Assembly (NCBI RefSeq): GCF_900091855.1
Contig: NZ_FMCH01000012.1
Coordinates: 1-39,782, forward strand
Source: Streptomyces sp. DvalAA-14
GTDB lineage: Bacteria; Actinomycetota; Actinomycetes; Streptomycetales; Streptomycetaceae
Direction of reading: 5' to 3'
Length of the DNA: 39,782 bases
This document shows positions 31,459 through 39,782 of this stretch, piece by piece. The notes under the pieces are model-generated. The model was given only the letters and a program-made list of their open reading frames with translations, made no database searches and was not told where the DNA came from. The position numbers were made by a program, and so were the translations under genes. Within the stretch, counting starts at the first letter, position 1; each line of letters starts with the position of its first letter.

Positions 31459-32982
31459 ATGTCTCTGAGCCTGCGTTTCGCCGCCGGTTCGCACAAGGGC
31501 ATGATCCGCGAGGGGAACGAGGATTCCGGCTACGCCGGCCCCCGTCTGCTCGCGATCGCCGACGGAATGGGCGGCCAGGCCGCCGGTGAGGTCGCCTCCT
31601 CCGAGGTGATCTCCACCATCGTCACGCTGGACGACGACATCCCCGGCTCCGACATCCTCACCTCGCTGGGTACGGCGGTGCAGCGCGCCAACGACCAGCT
31701 GCTGCACATGGTCCAGGAGGACCCGCAGCTGGAGGGCATGGGCACCACCTTGACGGCCCTGCTGTGGACCGGTCAGCGCCTCGGCCTGGTGCACGTCGGC
31801 GACTCGCGCGCCTACCTGCTCCGGGACGGCGTACTGACCCAGATCACCCAGGACCACACCTGGGTGCAGCGGCTGGTCGACGAGGGACGGATCACCGAGG
31901 AGGAAGCCACCACGCATCCGCAGCGTTCGCTGCTGATGCGCGCGCTCGGCAGCGGTGAGCACGTCGAACCCGACCTGTCGATCCGTGAGGTACGCGTCGG
32001 CGACCGCTACCTGATCTGCTCCGACGGCCTGTCCGGCGTCGTCAGCCACCAGACGCTGGAAGACACCCTCGCGGGTTACCAGGCCCCGCACGAGACCGTG
32101 CAGGAGCTGATCCAGCTCGCGCTGCGCGGCGGCGGACCCGACAACATCACGTGCATCGTCGCCGACGTCCTGGACACCGACGACGGCGACACGCTGGCGG
32201 CGCAGCTCAATGACACCCCGGTGGTGGTCGGCGCCGTCGCCGACACCCAGCTGCCGCTCCAGGACGCCCGTCACCTGCAGACCCCGGCCGGCCGCGCCTC
32301 CGAGCTCGGCCGCACCCCGCACCAGGCCGGTCCGGACGGTGCCTTCGGCCCGCCCGGCAGCGGCGACGCGGCACCGGGCGGCGTGCTGGGTGCCTTCAGC
32401 TCCTACGACGACGAGGACTTCGAGAAGCCGGCCAAGGGCCACCCGTGGCTCAAGCGCAGCGTGATCACCCTCGTCGTGCTCGCGGTGATCGGCGGCGGCG
32501 TATACGGCGCCTACGCCTGGACGCAGACGCAGTACTACGTCGGTGCCAAGGGCAATCATGTCGCCGTCTACCAGGGCATCGACCAGAAGCTGGCCTGGAT
32601 CCAGCTGTCGAAGGTCCACCGGGACCGGCCCGACATCGAACTCAAGTACCTACCGACCTACCAGCAGAACCGGCTCCAGGACACCATCGCGGTGGGCAGC
32701 CTGAGCCAGGCCGAGGACAAGGCCGACGAGTTGGCCCAGCAGGCGACCGTCTGCAAGAAGGTCGCCGCCGGCACCGTCAAGGGGTCCGCCGGCGCGGGCA
32801 CCGCCACCGGCCAGGCCAACACCAAGCCCAGTGGGAAGCCGGCCGCGAAGCCGAGCAGCAAGCCGGGCACCAAGCCCGGGGCGAAGCCCACCGCCACTCC
32901 CACCCCGACGACCGCCCCCACCCCGTCCCTGACGCCGGAAGAAAAGAATCTGGCCGGGGAATGCGGTACGGGCCAGCAGTAG
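31459..32982 (+). CDS. pstP: PstP: membrane PP2C-type Ser/Thr protein phosphatase
   Basis: PstP removes phosphates from PknB-type kinases and their substrates. The 507-residue protein has an N-terminal PP2C domain (about 1-240) with the metal-binding GNEDSGY and IADGMGGQAAGEVAS, then VHVGDSRAYLLRDG, ICSDGLSGVV and GGPDNITCIVADV. A linker follows, then a transmembrane helix (about 332-355, SVITLVVLAVIGGGVYGAYAW), an extracellular region and a Lys/Pro/Thr-rich tail (KPSGKPAAKPSSKPGTKPG) that probably lies in the cell wall. The ATG at 31459 has GGGGGAGG upstream, which decides against the earlier in-frame starts. The 88-bp gap after fhaB is short; the operon continues. Confidence 0.95.
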   Translation: MSLSLRFAAGSHKGMIREGNEDSGYAGPRLLAIADGMGGQAAGEVASSEVISTIVTLDDDIPGSDILTSLGTAVQRANDQLLHMVQEDPQLEGMGTTLTALLWTGQRLGLVHVGDSRAYLLRDGVLTQITQDHTWVQRLVDEGRITEEEATTHPQRSLLMRALGSGEHVEPDLSIREVRVGDRYLICSDGLSGVVSHQTLEDTLAGYQAPHETVQELIQLALRGGGPDNITCIVADVLDTDDGDTLAAQLNDTPVVVGAVADTQLPLQDARHLQTPAGRASELGRTPHQAGPDGAFGPPGSGDAAPGGVLGAFSSYDDEDFEKPAKGHPWLKRSVITLVVLAVIGGGVYGAYAWTQTQYYVGAKGNHVAVYQGIDQKLAWIQLSKVHRDRPDIELKYLPTYQQNRLQDTIAVGSLSQAEDKADELAQQATVCKKVAAGTVKGSAGAGTATGQANTKPSGKPAAKPSSKPGTKPGAKPTATPTPTTAPTPSLTPEEKNLAGECGTGQQ

Positions 32983-33001
32983 CAGGAGGGGTCGGCTCGT
33001 C

Positions 33002-34402
33002 ATGAGCGCCAGCAATACCACCACCATCACGTCGATCGGTGCGCCCAACCGGCGCAACACCGAGCTGGCGCTACTCGTCTTCGCCATCGTCATCCCGCTG
33101 TTCGCCTACGTCAACGTGGGATTGGCGATGAACAACGCGGTGCCGACGAGCCTGCTCGGCTACGGCGTCGGCCTCGGGGTGATGGCGGGCGGCGCCCACC
33201 TGCTGGTGCGCAAGTACGCCCCGTACGCCGACCCGCTGATGCTGCCGATCGCCACCCTGCTCAACGGCCTCGGCCTGGTGCTGATCTGGCGGCTCGACCA
33301 GGAACCGACCATCACCACGCCGCAGCTCGGCGGGCCGCTGGCCCCCAAGCAGCTGGTGTGGTCCGCGATCGGCCTGGCCCTGTTCGTGATCGTGCTGATC
33401 TTCCTCAAGGACCACCGGATCCTGCAGCGCTACACGTACATCTCGATGTTCGCCGCGCTGGTCCTGCTGGTGCTGCCGGTGTTCTTCCCGCCGGTCTACG
33501 GCGCGCGCATCTGGATCACCATCCCAGGGGTGGGTTCGCTCCAACCAGGGGAGTTCGCCAAGGTCGTCATCACGGTGTTCTTCGCCGGCTACCTGATGGT
33601 CAAGCGGGACGCCCTGGCGCTGGCCAGCCGCCGCTTCATGGGGATGTACCTGCCGCGAGGCCGCGACCTCGGCCCGATCCTGGTGATCTGGGCGATGAGC
33701 ATGCTGATCCTGGTCTTCGAGACCGACCTGGGCACCTCGCTGCTCTTCTTCGGCCTCTTCGTGATCATGCTCTACGTGGCCACCGAGCGGACCAGCTGGA
33801 TCGTCTTCGGCCTGCTGCTGAGCGGGGCCGGCGCGGTCGCGGTCGGCTCCTACGAGTCGCACGTCCAGGTCCGCGTCCAGAACTGGCTGCACCCGCTCAA
33901 GCTCGCCAGCAACGGCGGCGTCACCGAGACCGCGCAGTCCCAGTACGCCTTCGGCTCCGGCGGCATCTTCGGCTCCGGCCTCGGCCAGGGCTACTCCCGG
34001 CTGATCGGCGGCATCGCCCCCAAGAGCGACTACATCCTGGCCACCGTCGGCGAGGAGCTGGGCCTGGCCGGTCTGATGGCCGTCCTGCTGCTCTACGGCC
34101 TGCTGATCGAGCGCGGCATCCGTACCGCGCTGGCCGCCCGTGACCCGTTCGGCAAGCTGCTCGCCATCGGCCTGTCCGGCGCCTTCGCGCTGCAGGTGTT
34201 CGTGGTGGCCGGCGGCGTCACCGGACTCATCCCGCTGACCGGTATGACGATGCCGTTCCTGGCCCAGGGCGGTTCGTCGGTGATCGCCAACTGGGCGCTC
34301 ATCGCGATCCTGCTGCGGATCAGTGACACCGCCCGTCGCCCGGCTCCCAGCCCGGCCCCCTCTCCCGACGCCGAAGCTACCCAGGTGGTGCGAAGCCCGT
34401 GA
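33002..34402 (+). CDS. rodA: RodA/FtsW-family SEDS peptidoglycan glycosyltransferase
   Basis: SEDS proteins polymerise lipid II into glycan strands together with a class B penicillin-binding protein. The 466-residue protein has about 12 transmembrane helices and the family phrases VYGARIWITIPGVGSLQPGEFAK (about 165-187), FETDLGTSLLFFGLF with the catalytic Asp region, and MPFLAQGGSSVIANWALIAILLRISD near the C-terminus. The cytoplasmic N-terminus is short. The ATG at 33002 has AGGAGGGG upstream, 19 bp after pstP. It ends by overlapping the pbpA start (GTGA), the usual pairing of a SEDS enzyme with its partner transpeptidase. Confidence 0.95.
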   Translation: MSASNTTTITSIGAPNRRNTELALLVFAIVIPLFAYVNVGLAMNNAVPTSLLGYGVGLGVMAGGAHLLVRKYAPYADPLMLPIATLLNGLGLVLIWRLDQEPTITTPQLGGPLAPKQLVWSAIGLALFVIVLIFLKDHRILQRYTYISMFAALVLLVLPVFFPPVYGARIWITIPGVGSLQPGEFAKVVITVFFAGYLMVKRDALALASRRFMGMYLPRGRDLGPILVIWAMSMLILVFETDLGTSLLFFGLFVIMLYVATERTSWIVFGLLLSGAGAVAVGSYESHVQVRVQNWLHPLKLASNGGVTETAQSQYAFGSGGIFGSGLGQGYSRLIGGIAPKSDYILATVGEELGLAGLMAVLLLYGLLIERGIRTALAARDPFGKLLAIGLSGAFALQVFVVAGGVTGLIPLTGMTMPFLAQGGSSVIANWALIAILLRISDTARRPAPSPAPSPDAEATQVVRSP

Positions 34403-35862
34403 ACAAGCCCCTGCGACGAGTCGCGGTCTTCTGCGGCCTGCTCGTCCTCGCCCTGCTGGCCCGAGTGAACTACGTGCAGTTCGTCCAGGCCGACCAGCTC
34501 TCCAACGACCCGAACAACCGCCGGGTCGCCATCAACCAGTACGCCCAGCCGCGCGGCGACATCATCGTCGACGGCAAGGCCGTCACCGGCCACACCACGA
34601 CCACCGGCAGCGACTTCAAGTACAAGCGCACCTACACCGACGGCCCGATGTGGGCGCCGGTGACCGGCCACGCCTCGCAGGCGTTCGGCACCTCGTTCCT
34701 GGAAGGCGTCGAGGACAAGTTCCTCACCGGCAACGACGACCGGCTGTTCTTCAACCGCACCATCGACCTGCTGACCGGCAAGCAGAAGCAGGGCGGCAAC
34801 GTCGTCACCACGCTCAACGCCAAGGCCCAGACCGCGGCCTTCAAGGGGCTGGGGGACAAGAAGGGCGCGGTCGTCGCGCTCGACCCACGCACCGGCGCGA
34901 TCCTGGCGATGGCGAGCACCCCGTCCTACGACCCGTCGAGCATCGCCGGCAACTCCACGACGACGGACGAGAAGAACTGGAACGCGCTCCAGCCGAAGAA
35001 CGATCCGGACGACCCGATGCAGAACCGGGCGCTGCGCCAGACCTACCCTCCGGGCTCGACCTTCAAGCTGGTCACCGCGGCCGCCGCGCTGCAGTCCGGC
35101 AAGGTCACCGACATCGACGGCACGACGACCTCCCCCGACCCGTACATCCTGCCCGGCACGACCACCGCGCTGCGCAACGAGGGCTCCATCCCCTGCAAGA
35201 ACGCCAGCCTGCGCAACGCGCTGAAGTACTCCTGCAACACCGTGTTCGGAAAGCTCGGCGCGGACCTCGGCCTCAGCACCATGGTCAAGGAGGCCGAGCA
35301 GTTCGGCTTCAACAAGGAGCAGCTCGTCCCGGTCCGCGCCGACGCCAGCAACTTCGACACCAAGATGAGCCCCGACCAGGTGGCGCAGTCCTCCATCGGG
35401 CAATTCGACACCGCGGCCACCCCGCTGCAGATGGCCATGGTGGCCTCCGCCATCGCCAACAACGGCACGCTGATGAAGCCGTACGAGGTGGACAAGCTGG
35501 TCGCGCCGAATCTGAGCACCATCGCCCAGACCACCCCCAGCAAGCTCAGCCAGCCGCTGTCGCCGGAGAACGCGCAGAAGCTCCAGTCGATGATGCAGAC
35601 CGTGGTCAGCTCCGGCACCGGCACCAATGCCCAGATCCCCGGCGTCACCGTCGGCGGCAAGACCGGCACCGCGCAGAACGGCATCGACAACAAGGGCAAG
35701 CCCTACGCCTGGTTCGTGTCGTACGCCATGACCGACCAGGGTTCGCCGGTCGCGGTCGCCGTCGTGGTCGAGGACGGCGCCGCCAACCGCGACGACATCA
35801 GCGGCGGCGGGCTGGCCGCCCCGATCGCGCAGAAGGTGATGGAGGCCGTCCTCAACAAGTGA
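34399..35862 (+). CDS. pbpA: PbpA: class B penicillin-binding protein (transpeptidase)
   Basis: PbpA cross-links peptidoglycan as partner of RodA. The 487-residue protein has an N-terminal signal-anchor helix (about 5-22, RRVAVFCGLLVLALLARV), a PBP-dimer-like region with NRRVAINQYAQPRGDII, and a transpeptidase domain with all three active-site motifs: STFK (S220-K223), SCN (278-280) and KTG (421-423). It has no PASTA repeats. The GTG at 34399 overlaps the rodA stop. The length is close to mycobacterial PbpA (about 490). In this operon it is expected to be controlled through PknB signalling (inference). Confidence 0.95.
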   Translation: MNKPLRRVAVFCGLLVLALLARVNYVQFVQADQLSNDPNNRRVAINQYAQPRGDIIVDGKAVTGHTTTTGSDFKYKRTYTDGPMWAPVTGHASQAFGTSFLEGVEDKFLTGNDDRLFFNRTIDLLTGKQKQGGNVVTTLNAKAQTAAFKGLGDKKGAVVALDPRTGAILAMASTPSYDPSSIAGNSTTTDEKNWNALQPKNDPDDPMQNRALRQTYPPGSTFKLVTAAAALQSGKVTDIDGTTTSPDPYILPGTTTALRNEGSIPCKNASLRNALKYSCNTVFGKLGADLGLSTMVKEAEQFGFNKEQLVPVRADASNFDTKMSPDQVAQSSIGQFDTAATPLQMAMVASAIANNGTLMKPYEVDKLVAPNLSTIAQTTPSKLSQPLSPENAQKLQSMMQTVVSSGTGTNAQIPGVTVGGKTGTAQNGIDNKGKPYAWFVSYAMTDQGSPVAVAVVVEDGAANRDDISGGGLAAPIAQKVMEAVLNK

Positions 35863-36016
35863 GGAACCAGCTCGGACGCGGCCAGGTACCGGTCAGGTAT
35901 CGGCGGGCGGCCGGGGCGCGGTCGCACGATGTACGCCCGGTAGCGTATGCCCGAGCAGGCACAGGGCAATGGTTAACGGATTCGGTTGAAGATCGGGTTT
36001 GAGAGAGGGCAGAGCT

Positions 36017-38017
<2,001 letters not shown>

Positions 38018-38041
38018 GCCGGGACGCCATCGCGCAACGGC

Positions 38042-38082
38042 AAGGGGGGCGGCCCGCACATGATGTGCGGGCCGCCCCCCTT
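38042..38082. terminator. Strong convergent terminator hairpin
   Basis: Twenty-base perfect arms (38042-38061 and 38063-38082) around a single base lie between the convergent pknB and sortase genes. On the plus strand it ends in CCCCCCTT with no real U-tract; the AA at its start gives the same on the minus strand. It should stop both operons. Confidence 0.8.
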
Positions 38083-38140
38083 CGTCGTCCGTCGTCGTCC
38101 TCCGCCTACGTCCTCCGCCTTCGTCCTCCGTCGCGGCCAG

Positions 38141-38950
38141 CTACTGCCGGAGCTCCACCGGCGGCGTCCGCTGCGGGTCGACCTTCTGGATCCGGACCAG
38201 TTGGCCCCAGACGATGTAGCGGTAGCGGGAGGTGTAGACGGGGGTGCAGGTCGTCAGGGTGATGTAGCGGCCCGGCTTGGTCTTCCCGGACTCCTTGGGC
38301 ACCTGGTCGGTCACGGCGACGTTGTACTTCGAGGTCTGGTCGAGGATCTTGTAGACCTTGTAGACGTACCAGGTGTCCTTGGACTCGAAGACGATCGGGT
38401 CGCCCGTCTTGATCTTGTTGATGTTGTGGAACTTGGCGCCGTGGCCGTCGCGGTGTGCGGCCAGGGTGAAGTTGCCGGACTTGTCCCAGGGCATCGCGGC
38501 CCGGGTCGGGGCGGTGTAGTAACCGGCCACGCCCTCGTTGAGCACGTCCGTGGAGGTGCCCTTCTTGACCAGCACCTCGTAGTCCTTGCCCATCGCCGGG
38601 ACGTGCAGGAAGCCGATGCCGTCCCGGGTGTCCAGGCCGCGGGCCGGGACGCCGGCGCCGTGGGCGGCCGGGGGGCTCTGGGCCCACTGCTGGCGGACCC
38701 GGTCGCCGGCCTGCTTCTCGTGGCGGTCGGCGATGACGTTCGTCCACCACAGCGAGTAGACGACGAAGAGGGCCAGCAGCACCCCCAGGGTGATCAGGAT
38801 CTCGCCGATGAAGCTGATGGTGGCCGCCACCGGCCCCCGGCCCGGCGGCCTGCCGCTCGGCACGGTGTTCCGTTCCCCGTCACTGGTGGCGGCGTCGCCG
38901 GCGGCGGCCGGGTCGTGCGCGGAGGCCGGCTCGGCGGCTCCCTTCGCCAC
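38141..38950 (-). CDS. srtE: Class E sortase (pknB-proximal copy)
   Basis: Sortases cut surface proteins at a C-terminal signal (LAXTG for class E) and attach them to peptidoglycan. The 269-residue protein has a cytoplasmic Ala/Pro-rich N-terminus, a transmembrane helix (about 35-60, ISFIGEILITLGVLLALFVVYSLWW) and a sortase domain with the catalytic His166 in AAHRDGHGAKF and Cys235 in TLTTCTP, followed by SRYRYIVWGQLV, which holds the catalytic Arg. The GTG at 38950 overlaps the upstream sortase stop by one base (TAGTG), so the much longer upstream frame is rejected. S. coelicolor has a tandem srtE1-srtE2 pair at this place, needed for chaplin anchoring and aerial growth. This copy probably matches srtE2 by position, but the 1/2 assignment is not certain. 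Confidence 0.9.
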   Translation of the reverse strand: MAKGAAEPASAHDPAAAGDAATSDGERNTVPSGRPPGRGPVAATISFIGEILITLGVLLALFVVYSLWWTNVIADRHEKQAGDRVRQQWAQSPPAAHGAGVPARGLDTRDGIGFLHVPAMGKDYEVLVKKGTSTDVLNEGVAGYYTAPTRAAMPWDKSGNFTLAAHRDGHGAKFHNINKIKTGDPIVFESKDTWYVYKVYKILDQTSKYNVAVTDQVPKESGKTKPGRYITLTTCTPVYTSRYRYIVWGQLVRIQKVDPQRTPPVELRQ

Positions 38951-39782
38951 TAGCCCTCGACCAGGGCGTCGGGCTTGCCCTTGCTGCGCGGCCGTTCCTC
39001 GATGAGCTTGCCCCAGACGATCAGCCGGTTGGTGCTGGTGAACTCGGGGGTGCAGGTGGTGAGGGTCAGGTAGCGGCCGGGCTTGGTGAAGCCGGAACCG
39101 GGCGGGACGGGCTGCAGCACGCTGATGTTGGACGGCGGCGTGGTGGCCAGGGAGCTGGTGATCTCGTAGGTGTAGTACGTGGTGGCCGTCTCCACCACCA
39201 CCTTGTCGCCCGGCACGAGTCGGTTGATGTACCGGAACGGTTCGCCATGGGTGTTGCGGTGGGCGGCGACCGCGAAGTTGCCGCTCTTGTCCCACGGCAT
39301 CGCGGTGTTCAGGTCGCCGTCGTAGTGGCCGATCATGCCCTTGTCGAGCACCTTCGTCTTGTCCACGCCCTGCGCGATGGGGGCCTTCACGTCCAGCTTC
39401 GGGATGTACATGATCGCGAAGCCCTGGCCCGGCGAGAAGGTGCCCGCCGCCCGGTTCGGGTCGGTCGTGGTGGTCTGCCACTGGTGTTCCAGCTTGTTGG
39501 AGGCGCTGTTGGCCTGCTGGTGGGCCCGGACGTTGGTCCACCACAGCTGGTAGGTGACGAACAGCAGCATGATGACGCCGGTGGTGATGAACACCTCACC
39601 GACGATGCGGCTGATGACGACGGACGGGCTCTCCTTGGCGGCTTTCGCGGCCCGGCGGGCCTCCACCCGGCTGAGCGGCGTGGACGCCTCGGTGGCGGGG
39701 GCGCTCGCGGGGCTGCCGGCCACCGGCCCGGCGCCGGCGCCGCGACCTCGCGCCCGGTGTCCGCCGCCGCCTTGCCGTGCGG
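38950..39782 (-). CDS. srtE: Class E sortase (second copy; 5' end probably outside window)
   Basis: A second class E sortase. The visible part has a basic cytoplasmic segment (LSRVEARRAAKAAKESPS), a transmembrane helix (VVISRIVGEVFITTGVIMLLFVTYQLWW) and the sortase domain with catalytic His in VAAHRNTHGEPF, Cys in TLTTCTPEFTS and Arg in STNRLIVWGKL. A GTG at 39723 would give 257 residues, but no ribosome-binding site precedes it. The frame stays open to the right edge (Gly/Arg/Ala-rich), so the true start is probably beyond the window. It is translationally coupled to the next sortase (TAGTG). The two proteins share the MPWDKSGNF(A/T)(V/L)AAHR phrase and clearly arose by duplication. Confidence 0.88.
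   Translation of the reverse strand, partial: ARQGGGGHRARGRGAGAGPVAGSPASAPATEASTPLSRVEARRAAKAAKESPSVVISRIVGEVFITTGVIMLLFVTYQLWWTNVRAHQQANSASNKLEHQWQTTTTDPNRAAGTFSPGQGFAIMYIPKLDVKAPIAQGVDKTKVLDKGMIGHYDGDLNTAMPWDKSGNFAVAAHRNTHGEPFRYINRLVPGDKVVVETATTYYTYEITSSLATTPPSNISVLQPVPPGSGFTKPGRYLTLTTCTPEFTSTNRLIVWGKLIEERPRSKGKPDALVEG

Noticed and set aside
38951-39544. Upstream extension of the pknB-proximal sortase frame to 467 residues.
   Set aside because: The extension overlaps the other sortase gene out of frame; the GTG at 38950, coupled to that gene's stop, gives a normal sortase.

Overview
The window is very GC-rich, with dense genes, many ATGA/GTGA start-stop overlaps, GTG/TTG starts and hairpin terminators mostly without long U-tracts. 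Protein families and gene order point to a Streptomyces-like actinomycete (Streptomycetaceae). The block tRNA-Leu / fhaA-fhaB-pstP-rodA-pbpA-pknB / two class E sortases is a conserved core arrangement near oriC in streptomycetes, and a perfect 22-bp parS-like palindrome (23285-23306) supports an origin-proximal position. No insertion sequence, prophage, CRISPR array or rRNA was seen.

Layout. 1-290: tail of a membrane-anchored protein. 353-3000: divergent quinone oxidoreductase and 14-TM MFS exporter. 3178-6119 (minus): molybdenum-cofactor trio mobA, DUF6457, moeA. 6177-9954 (minus): 2-oxoacid dehydrogenase E2, E1beta and E1alpha, with a divergent Lrp/AsnC regulator (10136-10618). 10763-12897 (minus): TetR regulator coupled to a PaaH-type 3-hydroxyacyl-CoA dehydrogenase, divergent from paaN (13059-14735). 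14779-17783 (minus): a SpoU methyltransferase and an HTTM/DUF5819 membrane pair. 17979-21707: paaABCDE, the phenylacetyl-CoA epoxidase operon. 21802-29150: rhodanese, J-domain protein, a large PAS-GAF-PP2C-HATPase phosphatase, MarR, TerD, and PadR divergent from a membrane protein. 29296-29379: tRNA-Leu(CAG). 29940-38017: cell-wall, division and Ser/Thr-phosphorylation operon. 38141-end: two sortases.

How the genes work together. The most interesting signal is a likely PaaR-type regulon. A 14-bp operator of form ACCG-N6-CGGT occurs in three divergent promoter regions: before paaA (17929-17942), between paaH and paaN (12993-13006), and before the 2-oxoacid dehydrogenase operon (10020-10033). 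The TetR gene in the middle is the obvious candidate repressor. This suggests that the dehydrogenase, which would normally be called branched-chain (Bkd), may be wired into aromatic catabolism, for example turning phenylpyruvate into phenylacetyl-CoA for PaaABCDE. All three regions also carry a 12-mer TTRTCCACAGGC upstream of the operator in the same orientation. It resembles a DnaA box, or may mark an undescribed activator.

The right-hand block couples peptidoglycan synthesis (RodA, PbpA) to Ser/Thr phosphorylation (PknB, PstP, FhaA, FhaB), followed by class E sortases that attach surface proteins.
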